From Tepidamorphaceae bacterium (GTDB taxonomy: Bacteria > Pseudomonadota > Alphaproteobacteria > Rhizobiales > JAKSCL01), in the NCBI GenBank assembly GCA_028289445.1, contig JANQPO010000017.1, positions 543,537-607,536 on the forward strand: a DNA stretch of 64,000 bases, written 5' to 3'. Each line of letters starts with the position of its first letter. Positions within the stretch are counted from its first letter, which is position 1. Below, one piece after another: positions 1 to 7,396 of the stretch. The notes beneath the pieces were generated by a model that was not told the origin of the DNA, ran no database searches, and saw only the letters and a program-made list of their open reading frames with translations. A program made the position numbers and the translations under genes.

Positions 1-524
1 ACGGCTTACGGTTTGCCGGTCTCGGCGATTGCACGCTGCTTCTGGAACGATCCGATGGCCGCGTTGAGATGCATTCGCCGCTGCCGCTGATCGGTGAGGT
101 GGAGGCGCGCGGTGCCGCGTACCATATCCGCCGGCTCGGTGGTATCGGCGCGAGCGGCTCTCTGGTGCGACATGCCGAGACGCTGGCTCATTTGCGTGAG
201 ATCCGCCAACATCACAACACGCCGGCCAGCGGCGTCTGGACCCTTGGCCTGGTGCCGGATGCGGCGGATCATCTGGTAGACATTGCCCTCGAACCCGGAT
301 CGTTCACGGGCCTTTTATGCAGCGACGGGTTCGCAGCTCTCGTCGAGACTTATGGCCGTCACACGCCACAGTCCCTGATTGCTGCGGCCAAGGCCAAGGG
401 GCTGGCCACTCTCATGGATGAACTACGCGACATCGAGCACCGGATCGACCCCCAGGCGCTCAAATACCCACGCTTCAAGAGGTCGGACGATGCGACGGCG
501 ATGCTACTGTCCGTTTCAGGCTGA
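1..524 (+). CDS. PP2C-family protein phosphatase, 5' end missing
   Basis: The frame is open from base 3, so the gene starts before the window; 173 C-terminal residues are visible. Near the visible N-terminus the reading is FAGLGDCTLLLERSDG, which fits the metal-binding GD strand of PP2C (PPM) Ser/Thr phosphatases, and near the C-terminus RSDDATAMLL matches the conserved SDDAT motif that supplies another metal aspartate. The family removes phosphate from Ser/Thr using Mg or Mn. The substrate cannot be inferred because the upstream neighbours are not visible. It converges with the MmcQ gene and their stop ends overlap by 9 bases. Assignment to PP2C is fairly secure, the role unknown. Confidence 0.7.
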   Translation, partial: GLRFAGLGDCTLLLERSDGRVEMHSPLPLIGEVEARGAAYHIRRLGGIGASGSLVRHAETLAHLREIRQHHNTPASGVWTLGLVPDAADHLVDIALEPGSFTGLLCSDGFAALVETYGRHTPQSLIAAAKAKGLATLMDELRDIEHRIDPQALKYPRFKRSDDATAMLLSVSG

Positions 525-893
525 AGGCGATTTGTCCTGATTGAGGCCCAGTTCGCGCTGCTTCTTCTTCGATAATCCGAGCGAAACGATCTTGTGTGAT
601 TGGCGTAAATAGTCGCGCAGATCGTCGTCCGAGAGCCCCGGTTTGTCGTAGTGCTGAATCCACTTCATGCCGCGCGACGCCAGATAGGGCGCCGGGCGCA
701 AGCCGGGCATGTCCTTGAGAATTTCATAGGACAGCTCGGACACCTTGAACGTGAAGCGTGGCTCATCGTCGTCCCAACCGCCAACTGCGAAAAGCTTTCC
801 GCCGACCTTCCAGACATGCGACCCGCCCCACTGAACGACATAGGATGTCGCCGGTAGCGCCCCGCAAAACGCGTTAAATTCGTCGTAGGTCAT
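516..893 (-). CDS. MmcQ/YjbR family protein
   Basis: A 125-residue protein beginning MTYDEFNAFC with the family signature VVQWGGSHVWKVGGKLFA and a C-terminal ISLGL-like stretch (KIVSLGLSKKKQ). The family has a compact fold often described as a predicted DNA-binding (CyaY-like) domain; its biological role is not established. An in-frame ATG lies 21 bases upstream at 914, but the MTYDEF start fits the usual family N-terminus. A single-gene unit convergent with the phosphatase. Confidence 0.85.
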   Translation of the reverse strand: MTYDEFNAFCGALPATSYVVQWGGSHVWKVGGKLFAVGGWDDDEPRFTFKVSELSYEILKDMPGLRPAPYLASRGMKWIQHYDKPGLSDDDLRDYLRQSHKIVSLGLSKKKQRELGLNQDKSPSA

Positions 894-1057
894 TGCTATG
901 GCCTCGGTCCGCACCGACCTTATGCCGCCGGTCTTAGAGCTTCAACGCTCCGCTCCTTGCGCTTTTTTCGCCAGACATCGGAATAATCGGCCGGCTTGAC
1001 CGTTTATCTCCCTAGGCCGGCGACTTGGTCGGTCACATTCGCAGAGGAGACGTGGTC

Positions 1058-1573
1058 ATGAAGAAGACGCTCACCGCCATCACCGCGGCATTGCTGGCGA
1101 CGGCAGGCTTGGCGACCGCAAGCTCAGCCGACGAGCGCTCGCGCGATCCCATCAGTCGGTTCTTTGAGCGAGTGTTCTCGGGCAATCGCGACTCGGCGCA
1201 AATGCAAAAACATGACCGCCTTCGGACCGAAAGATCGCAACATCGGGGTGAACAGTGGTATTCACGCGGCGATGGCGGCAATGGCTCATCGTCCAACTCG
1301 AACAGTTCTTCGAACTCCAGCTCAAACAGTGCGTCAAATGCGTCGTCGAATTCGAGCGCCAACAGTTCGTCGAACTCATCCTCGAACACATCTTCGAACA
1401 GTTCATCGAATTCGTCCTCGAACTCCAGCTCAAATAGCTCATCGAACTCATCATCGAACTCATCGTCGAATTCGAGCTCGAACAGTTCGTCGAACTCGTC
1501 ATCGAACTCTTCGTCCAACTCGTCGTCTAACTCGTCTTCAAATTCGAGTTCGAACAGCTCTTCGAATTCCTGA
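1058..1573 (+). CDS. Exported Ser/Asn-repeat protein of unknown function
   Basis: A 171-residue protein. The ATG at 1058 is preceded by GAGGAGA (1044-1050) at good spacing, which favours it over an upstream in-frame GTG at 1025. Residues 1-24 form a Sec-type signal peptide (MKKTLTAITAALL, Ala-rich, ending ASSA). Residues about 25-76 are basic and polar. Residues 77-171 are nearly pure Ser and Asn in a four-residue SSSN period, about 23 units, running to the last residue. There is no transmembrane helix or LPXTG-like anchor. Ser is coded by both TCN and AGY codons and codon choice varies between units, so the protein repeat rather than the DNA seems to be maintained. I do not recognise a family; surface, matrix or stress roles are possible but untested. 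Confidence 0.75.
   Translation: MKKTLTAITAALLATAGLATASSADERSRDPISRFFERVFSGNRDSAQMQKHDRLRTERSQHRGEQWYSRGDGGNGSSSNSNSSSNSSSNSASNASSNSSANSSSNSSSNTSSNSSSNSSSNSSSNSSSNSSSNSSSNSSSNSSSNSSSNSSSNSSSNSSSNSSSNSSSNS
1286..1570 (+). repeat. 12-bp tandem repeat encoding SSSN units
   Basis: About 23 degenerate 12-bp units, each one AAC/AAT codon followed by three Ser codons, with a few Ala or Thr replacements near the start (SASNASSN, NTSSN). It lies wholly inside the exported protein gene and in frame. Units differ at synonymous positions. Confidence 0.85.
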
Positions 1574-1574
1574 G

Positions 1575-1603
1575 GTCCGGCGCGTCCCGCGTGTACGCCG
1601 GAC
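1575..1603 (+). terminator. Candidate hairpin after the Ser/Asn protein gene
   Basis: GTCCGGCG at 1575-1582 is exactly complementary to CGCCGGAC at 1596-1603, around a 13-base loop, starting two bases past the stop codon. It is followed by only TTGG, so Rho-independent function is weakly supported. Confidence 0.4.
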
Positions 1604-1668
1604 TTGGCCCGGCGATTCGGTCTCCGTCATGTTGAAGTGACTCCGGGTCGCCGGGCGACACGCCGGCC

Positions 1669-2394
1669 TCACCGTTTGACGCGAGCGTGTTCGCGATACC
1701 AGCCAGCGGCGGCCCGTGTCTGCCTCAGGATGCGAGTTCGTGTCTCGCCCTCGGCTTTCGTTTCGGCGCGAATTTCAGCGTCGATGTCGCAGTCGCTGCG
1801 GCGAAATGGGATGACCTGGACGAGCGGCGTGCCTTTTTCGATCGTGTGAAGGCCGTCCGCACCAGTCGCAAAGAAGGGAAAGTGCACCTCCGAATGGTAC
1901 GTATCGGTGTCGACGACGCCAGCGACGAGTTCGAACACGCCGTTGGGCCGGTTCAATGGGTCGATAAAGAGACAACTCCAGCCCGGCGGCGTTTGGATGG
2001 TCCAGTAGTTATGGAATTTGCATGGCGGTCGAGACGCGTAGGGATGCCCTTTGATTTGATGTTTGGCGTGATTGGACACCATCGTCCGGTCAAAATCCCA
2101 ACCCGTGTCGACTCGCGTACCGCCTTCGGCGATTTCGATCCGCACCGTCGCGGCGATCGGAATGATCCAACCCGTGGTCATCGCGTCCAGAAACGGCATG
2201 CAGCGCTTGACGGTAAGGCCGGTGTTCGTCGGTCCGACGACAGCGTTGTCGCGCGGCGGTAGCCTGCGAAACCAGGTCGGCAGATAGGACTTGGCAGGAA
2301 AGGGCGGCGCGATGACTTCTTCGTCTTCTGGACGGCATGTGAAACAAATGGTCTTGGGCTTTGACAGAATGCGCAACGTGTGATCCTCCGCCAT
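1669..2394 (-). CDS. DUF6065-like protein
   Basis: About 241 residues from the ATG at 2394 (MAEDHTLRILSKP); another in-frame ATG lies at 2421. Features include PPFPAKSYLPTWFRRLPP, a central CMPFLDAMTTGWIIP segment, CKFHNYWTIQTPPGWSCLFIDPLNRP, and VHFPFFATGADGLHTIEKGTPLVQVIPFRR. This Trp/Pro-rich arrangement resembles the DUF6065 family and small phage- or 2-oxoglutarate-oxygenase-linked beta-sandwich proteins. No catalytic motif is evident and the function is unknown. It lies downstream of, and on the same strand as, the TetR gene, about 55 bases away. Confidence 0.55.
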   Translation of the reverse strand: MAEDHTLRILSKPKTICFTCRPEDEEVIAPPFPAKSYLPTWFRRLPPRDNAVVGPTNTGLTVKRCMPFLDAMTTGWIIPIAATVRIEIAEGGTRVDTGWDFDRTMVSNHAKHQIKGHPYASRPPCKFHNYWTIQTPPGWSCLFIDPLNRPNGVFELVAGVVDTDTYHSEVHFPFFATGADGLHTIEKGTPLVQVIPFRRSDCDIDAEIRAETKAEGETRTRILRQTRAAAGWYREHARVKR

Positions 2395-2448
2395 GGCACG
2401 GCATGACGGAGAACGGTCCAAGCGTGCCTTTATTCCCGGCGCGCGAGG

Positions 2449-3045
2449 CTAAGCTGAGGCGGGATTGCGCGGTCTAGCGAGCGTTGCCTGTGCCGCATCC
2501 TTGAGGGTTTTCACATCCTCGCCGCCACGCGCCAGGATGCGCAAACCCACATAGGCGGCGGTCAGACCCCGTGCCTCTTTGCGTATCGCTGCACGCGAAG
2601 CGCCGGTGGCGGTGGGGTCATCGGCAAGCGCGGCGGCGAAACCGGCAGTCATCCGGTTGAGCATGTCGGCGACGGTCCGAGCGATCTCGGGATCGTCCTT
2701 GGCCGCGCCGGCCGCAGAATTGCACAACAGGCATCCGCGCCGGTCGCCGGCTCGCACGGCACTGACGGCGGATTCGAAGACCGCCTTAACCCGCGCCGCA
2801 CCGTTACCGTCGGTGCGCCGTTCTAGCATAGCGACGGCCGGCTTGACCGCGATGCTGTCGTATCGGTCCAGCGCACGCAGAAACAAGGCCTTCTTGCTGC
2901 CGAAGGCCTTGTAGAGACTGCCGCGCGATATCCCCATGCCGTCGATCAGGTCAGGCAATGCGGCGCCGTCATAGCCGCGCTCCCAGAAGATGCCCATGGC
3001 ACGGTCAATTGCTTCGTCGATGTCGAATTCGCGGGGGCGGGCCAA
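2449..3045 (-). CDS. TetR/AcrR family transcriptional regulator
   Basis: A 198-residue protein. Residues about 5-50 form the TetR helix-turn-helix domain (FWERGYDGAALPDLIDGMGISRGSLYKAFGSKKALF). The C-terminal ligand domain holds RRGCLLCNSA, a Cys-x2-Cys variant of the common GCLL-N motif of this subgroup. Such proteins usually repress their own gene and a neighbour until a small ligand or redox signal binds. It is divergent from the DM13/membrane-protein pair, and candidate operator repeats lie in the shared 215-bp gap. The pair of close cysteines could sense redox state or metal, which is inference only. Confidence 0.9.
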   Translation of the reverse strand: MARPREFDIDEAIDRAMGIFWERGYDGAALPDLIDGMGISRGSLYKAFGSKKALFLRALDRYDSIAVKPAVAMLERRTDGNGAARVKAVFESAVSAVRAGDRRGCLLCNSAAGAAKDDPEIARTVADMLNRMTAGFAAALADDPTATGASRAAIRKEARGLTAAYVGLRILARGGEDVKTLKDAAQATLARPRNPASA

Positions 3046-3071
3046 TCCGGACGTCCTTTCAACACTGTCTC

Positions 3072-3155
3072 GGTTTTCAAAATGATGTTTGGAACCGAAG
3101 AGTCAAGAACTCACGCGCCTGTGATGTCGTTTTTACTAGACTGATTGGTTCCAAA
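3072..3155. promoter_or_regulatory. Candidate TetR operator repeats in divergent promoter region
   Basis: TTTGGAACC at 3088-3096 and its exact reverse complement GGTTCCAAA at 3147-3155 lie between the regulator and the DM13 gene. A near match, GGTTTTCAAA, sits at 3072-3081 and forms an imperfect dyad with the 3088 copy. The spacing fits one operator over the tetR promoter and one half-site nearer the DM13 promoter. Seen in sequence; binding is inferred. Confidence 0.4.
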
Positions 3156-3260
3156 TACCCAAATGCTCGATCACCGGAGACGGCGTGTCGCCATGATCCG
3201 GCCAAGTTTCGAAGGGTTGAGCAATCGCCGGGCTATCCGGCAAGGAAAAAAGGAAAGACC

Positions 3261-3677
3261 ATGATCCAGCGACTTCCCATTCCCTCAAGACTCCTGGCCG
3301 CGCTTGCGGTAGTCGGCATTCTCGCGGGTACGGCGATGATCACGCCAGCTCACTCGCAAAGCCAAACCGTCGCCACGGGCCAGTTCGAAGGTCGCAACAA
3401 ACATGTCACCACGGGTGGCGTGTCGATCCAGAAAAACGGTAGCGGCTACACTGTCATTCTTGAAAACGATTTCAGCCTCGATGGCGCTCCGGCGCCGACG
3501 TTGGGCTTCGCCAAGCGCGGTAAGTTCGACAAGACCACGGAGTTCAGTGTCCTGAAATCGAATACCGGACGGCAGGTCTATGCGCTGCCGGCAAGCATCG
3601 ATCCGACGCAGTATGACGAATTCGTCGTCTGGTGCACCGATTTCTCCGTCTCGCTCGGCGTCGCGAAGCTGCGATAG
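3261..3677 (+). CDS. Exported DM13-domain protein
   Basis: A 138-residue protein. The ATG at 3261 follows AGGAAAG (3251-3257); the longer reading frame upstream crosses the promoter region and is not credible. Residues 1-34 form a signal peptide (LLAALAVVGILAGTAMITPAHS). The rest is one DM13 domain: GQFEGRNKHVTTGGVSI, FSLDGAPAPTLGFAKRG, and the hallmark VVWCTDFSVSLGVAKL with its conserved Cys. DM13 domains are thought to take part in extracytoplasmic redox or electron-transfer reactions; the substrate is unknown. It is followed 29 bases later by a membrane-protein gene and is divergent from a TetR regulator. Confidence 0.85.
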   Translation: MIQRLPIPSRLLAALAVVGILAGTAMITPAHSQSQTVATGQFEGRNKHVTTGGVSIQKNGSGYTVILENDFSLDGAPAPTLGFAKRGKFDKTTEFSVLKSNTGRQVYALPASIDPTQYDEFVVWCTDFSVSLGVAKLR

Positions 3678-3706
3678 CGGACGCGACACAAACAGGGATC
3701 GACCTC

Positions 3707-4243
3707 ATGCAAACCGCAGTTCAAAACGCGCCGACCGTGATCTTCCCGGCAGTAGACGCGCGCCTTCTGATCACGGCTGTCGTGGCCGGTGCCTTCGCGA
3801 CGATTGCTTTTGATTTGTTCGGCCAGACTATCAGCCCGCTCTTCAAGGCCGTCGCCAGTCCGTGGCTTGGCGCCAAACTCGCGCCCGTACCGCTTGCGAA
3901 CTCCGTGCTGGCTATCCTTTCGGGCTGGGAGGCCCGAGAGATCGGGCGTCTCGGTATCGGCCACGGACTGCACGTCCTGACCGGACTGATTGTCTATCCG
4001 CTCGGCTACATGCTCGTGGCACGACCCGTCAGCAGGTTATTCGCCGCCGTGCCCTGGTGGCTCACCGGCCTGGCCTATGGCGTTGTCCTTTGGGTGATTG
4101 CCCTTTACGTGATGGCGCACCTCGTCGCCGGAAACCCACCGTTCCTCGGTTGGAGCTCGATCACGTGGGTTGCGCTTTGGGGCCACATGCTCTTCGGTCT
4201 CGTTGTTGCCGCAGTCGTTTGGTGGCGTCACGAACACACCTGA
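3707..4243 (+). CDS. Hypothetical multi-pass membrane protein
   Basis: A 178-residue protein from the ATG at 3707 (MQTAVQNAPTVIF); a longer frame starting at 3632 overlaps the DM13 gene and is unlikely. Four or five hydrophobic segments are visible: residues about 18-42, 70-92 (weak), 93-113, 121-146 and 155-172. It ends in RHEHT. No known motif is recognised. Close spacing behind the DM13 gene suggests co-transcription and a shared membrane or periplasmic role. Confidence 0.7.
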   Translation: MQTAVQNAPTVIFPAVDARLLITAVVAGAFATIAFDLFGQTISPLFKAVASPWLGAKLAPVPLANSVLAILSGWEAREIGRLGIGHGLHVLTGLIVYPLGYMLVARPVSRLFAAVPWWLTGLAYGVVLWVIALYVMAHLVAGNPPFLGWSSITWVALWGHMLFGLVVAAVVWWRHEHT

Positions 4244-4289
4244 TGGCTATCGACAGGCAGACAAGAGCGCGGCGTCAAAACCGCGCTCT

Positions 4290-6296
4290 TCATTGTATGG
4301 CCACCGGACTGGAAGCGTCTTCAGCGACCGCGAATCCGCCGTCGCCCCGCGCCTTGGCGACATACATCGCAGCGTCGGCGAACTGAAGCAGCGATTCCGG
4401 ATCGTCGGCGTGCCGTCCATGAATGGCGATGCCCACACTTGCACCGACACTCAACACTCGACCATCGACGTCGATCGATTGCGAAACCGTGCGAATGAGC
4501 TTTTGCGCGAAATCAGTCGCATTCTCCAAAGACGTCGGTGCTTGCATGATGATGGCAAACTCATCACCACCGACACGCGCTGCGATGTCCGACTTACGGA
4601 TCAGCCTACGGATGCGCTTGGCGATAATCTCAAGGACCTCATCGCCTACATGGTGGCCTAATGTGTCGTTGATTGGCTTGAATTCGTCTAAATCGACGAG
4701 GAGGAGGGCGAATTCTTGACCGGTTTCAGTGGCGTAGGTCGCCGTGGCGTCCAGGAACGTATCGAATCCGCGCCGGTTAGCGAGGCCTGTGAGGGAGTCA
4801 TGCATCGCCGCGTGGGCAAGATGTTCCTCGCGCGATTTCAGTGCGGTGATATCGCGTGCTGAAACCATCCCCACCCAGCTCTCGCCTGTTTGCAGCGTAT
4901 TGAAGGACAGGTCGAAATAGCGTGGCGCGCCGTGAGGGTCAGGCAGTCGAGCGTGCAGCCGCCCCGGCGAGCGGGCTTCCGATCGGGTCATCAAAGCCTC
5001 GCCGTGATCCGGCAAGAAATCAAATATCGTGAAATTCTGCGCCTCATCCGCTTTGACTCCGAACATCGCCTCCGCCGCCTTGTTGACGGTCAGAATATCG
5101 CCTTCGGGATTGAAGGTGACGATTGCGTCGTTACCGGCTTGCAGCAGTTTGATATGCGCAAGGTCGACACGCTCCAGCGCGACATGAAAGGCATGTCGAA
5201 ACCGCGCAAGCGCGGGGTTCAGCGCAATCTGGACGGCGAGGTAGCTGAGAAAGGCAGCGAGACAGGGCGCGGCGATCGCCAGGTCCGTCGCATGGTTTTG
5301 ACGCATGCTGGCACCAAGCAGGAAAAGTCCGAGTATGGCTGACAACGTAAGGGCTGCACCGAAGATCGCGCCGTACCGCCAAAGCCATGGGCCAAGCAAG
5401 GCGGTGATGCCCAGCGTTGCGATAACGCCTAACCACGGGTTCATGAGCTTCAACATGCGCCCTTGCCTTAGCGTTTCGGCAGAAAGCGCAAAAATCTGAG
5501 GCCGGTAGAGGTCTCCGTAGCGGGGCACGGAAACCGACTGAATCTCGCCGCCCACATTCAATCCGACGATGACATTTCGCCCGGACAGCCGGCCGGGCAG
5601 GACATCGCCCTTCAAGACGTCGATGAACGAGAACACGGGAAGCGCGCCGAGCTCGATCCCATAGTCGATCCTAAAGTTGCTTGAGCCGGCCGCTTCGACG
5701 CTCGAGAGCCACGCGGCGACCGTCTGTCGCCGGGACTGACGATCGAGACTGTCCAGACCCACGCTTCGAACGCGACCATCGAGGGCAAAGGGCAGATCCG
5801 CCGACACGAGGTGAGCGGCATCTGAGAACCGGTCGATTGGTGCGATTTCGATAGCCTTTGTGCCCCCGGACCCATCCTTCACGGACAGGGTCACCGTGGG
5901 CAACGCCAGCCGATCCGGTCCAAGTCGCCGCATTGCGGTGGCCAGACGGGCGTCGGTCGCCTCCGCGCCCTGATAGCCAAATGTCGCATCGAGAAAAACA
6001 CGGCGGGCGCCGGCTGTTTCCAGATGCTCCAACATCGCCGCCAAGTGCTCGCGGGCCAGCGGATAGCCGCCCAGCATGGTTACGGTTTTCTCGTCGATGG
6101 CGACAACGATGGTTTCGCCCGACACGGGCACATTTGCGATCCGCGCATAGATATCGGAGACAGTCAGGTTGGCGCGGTCAAGAAAGCCCACAGCGGAGAG
6201 TGCGACCGTAAAGATGCCTGCGAGCAATGCTGCAAACAGCCCCGTGGTCCACGGAGGCCGGGGCTCATCGCGCATATCGTGATCGTCTGGACGCAT
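4290..6296 (-). CDS. CHASE2-PAS-GGDEF diguanylate cyclase
   Basis: A 668-residue membrane receptor making cyclic di-GMP. One N-terminal helix (about 17-39) leads into a periplasmic CHASE2 sensor (about 40-280), then three helices (about 287-358), a cytoplasmic PAS domain (about 378-490) and a GGDEF domain (about 498-655). The active-site motif is intact (RVGGDEF, GGDEF at 576-580). An allosteric inhibitory I-site RxxD (RKSD, 567-570) sits the canonical five residues before it, so product inhibition is expected. There is no EAL domain. Its output probably bears on motility or adhesion, consistent with flagellar and pilin genes in this window, but no partner is adjacent. Confidence 0.93.
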   Translation of the reverse strand: MRPDDHDMRDEPRPPWTTGLFAALLAGIFTVALSAVGFLDRANLTVSDIYARIANVPVSGETIVVAIDEKTVTMLGGYPLAREHLAAMLEHLETAGARRVFLDATFGYQGAEATDARLATAMRRLGPDRLALPTVTLSVKDGSGGTKAIEIAPIDRFSDAAHLVSADLPFALDGRVRSVGLDSLDRQSRRQTVAAWLSSVEAAGSSNFRIDYGIELGALPVFSFIDVLKGDVLPGRLSGRNVIVGLNVGGEIQSVSVPRYGDLYRPQIFALSAETLRQGRMLKLMNPWLGVIATLGITALLGPWLWRYGAIFGAALTLSAILGLFLLGASMRQNHATDLAIAAPCLAAFLSYLAVQIALNPALARFRHAFHVALERVDLAHIKLLQAGNDAIVTFNPEGDILTVNKAAEAMFGVKADEAQNFTIFDFLPDHGEALMTRSEARSPGRLHARLPDPHGAPRYFDLSFNTLQTGESWVGMVSARDITALKSREEHLAHAAMHDSLTGLANRRGFDTFLDATATYATETGQEFALLLVDLDEFKPINDTLGHHVGDEVLEIIAKRIRRLIRKSDIAARVGGDEFAIIMQAPTSLENATDFAQKLIRTVSQSIDVDGRVLSVGASVGIAIHGRHADDPESLLQFADAAMYVAKARGDGGFAVAEDASSPVAIQ

Positions 6297-6464
6297 AGTC
6301 GATCTGCCCGTTCGCTCGGACGATGCCGGAAGCCCAGCGCCTGCGCAGACCCGAACCGTCCTTCAAATCGTCCGGTTGTGAGCGTGGCGGCAAAAATCTA
6401 ATTTATCGTGTATCGCTTTCACATCTCGCGCTTTGGGCGAATGGGGCCGCTCGCGCCGGAGGCA

Positions 6465-6680
6465 TTAGCCGGGCTGAACCGGTGGCGGTGGCGGTTCGCC
6501 ATGTGCCGGCGGTCCCAATGGCGACATAGCTCTGCCGATTTCACCAAAAACGCCCTGTATTTCTGCACCAACCAGATCGACCGTCGTTACGATCGCAAGC
6601 GCCAGCAGCGCGCTGATCACGGCATATTCGATGCTCGTAACCCCGCAATTGCAAAACAAGAAACGTCGTAGGCGCTGCAT
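6465..6680 (-). CDS. Flp/Fap-type pilin, class IVb
   Basis: A 71-residue protein from the ATG at 6680 (MQRLRRFLFCN); another ATG lies at 6716. The short basic leader is followed by CG-VTSIEYAVISALLALAIVTTV, the standard prepilin-peptidase site with Glu at +5 and a single hydrophobic helix. The tail is short and proline-rich (PPPPPVQPG). Flp pilins form adhesive Tad-type pili, which need TadV, TadZABC and CpaB/C; none of these is present nearby. A second pilin gene lies just upstream on the same strand. Confidence 0.85.
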   Translation of the reverse strand: MQRLRRFLFCNCGVTSIEYAVISALLALAIVTTVDLVGAEIQGVFGEIGRAMSPLGPPAHGEPPPPPVQPG

Positions 6681-6900
6681 GCTGAGACTGTGCGGGAGAG
6701 GTGTTAAAATTCTCAACCATGACGATTAGGATACCGGTTGTGCCCATTTAACGTTTATTCATTTTGTATTTAATTGAACCGATGGCGTTATCGAAGTTCG
6801 CGCCCAGAAACAGCGCACCAAGCTCTGTTTCGCAGCAGGTCTCCATGTGAGATGCGATCCTGCGACGCTGCTCGGCTCCTTGCCCGGCGTTTGCAACTGG

Positions 6901-7122
6901 TCATAGAGGTTGAGGGGGTGGACCCGGCTCGTCCGATGCCGGTGGGATCGGCGGCGGCGGAGAATCGATTAGGCGACCAAAGATTGCCTGCAACTCGGCG
7001 CCAACCAAGTTGACGGATGACAGGATCGCAAGCGCGAGAAGACTCACGATTATCGCGTATTCGATGGATGTAGCGGCCCTGTTGCAGATCAAGAACCTGC
7101 CAAGGAGCTCGGTTCCGATCAT
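6901..7122 (-). CDS. Flp/Fap-type pilin, class IVb, second copy
   Basis: A 73-residue protein from the ATG at 7122 (MIGTELLGRFLICN); a longer frame starts at 7218. The prepilin region reads RA-ATSIEYAIIVSLLALAILSSV with Glu at +5, but the residue before the expected cut is Ala, not the usual Gly, so processing may be less efficient. The C-terminus again ends in a Pro-rich tail. It is clearly a paralogue of the pilin at 6465-6680, sharing the NLVGAELQAIFG/DLVGAEIQGVFG stretch, and points to a local duplication. Confidence 0.8.
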   Translation of the reverse strand: MIGTELLGRFLICNRAATSIEYAIIVSLLALAILSSVNLVGAELQAIFGRLIDSPPPPIPPASDEPGPPPQPL

Positions 7123-7396
7123 TGCAGTTCGCGCCGACCGGACGCGGCGAACAAGCGCAATATTCGGTGGGATGAAGCGCGTCCGCTGCCGTTCAACGGA
7201 CCGTTTCGAAGAGCGCATTCCTCCTGGCTCCGGCCGCAGTGTCTCAATTAAGATTTGAGGATATTTGTCAGCGCGTTACTAAAGTATTAGCGCATAGAGT
7301 GTTTTGTTTCCAGAAATGCGCTCTTGGGTTGTGTATGAGTTGTATGCCGACTATGCGCAGGCCGGGACGATGGCCGAAAAGCATCGGCTAGATCGA

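Noticed and set aside
1033..1518. Antisense frame rich in Asp, Glu and Phe opposite the Ser/Asn protein
   Set aside because: It is the reverse-strand reading of the Ser/Asn codons; no signal peptide or ribosome site, and the sense frame has both.
1286..1570. Short regular repeats that could suggest a CRISPR or minisatellite
   Set aside because: Unit of 12 bp without spacers, in frame, and with synonymous variation; a coding repeat.
2958..3260. Upstream extension of the DM13 frame
   Set aside because: It crosses the divergent promoter and the tetR 5' end and contains no signal peptide until the ATG at 3261.
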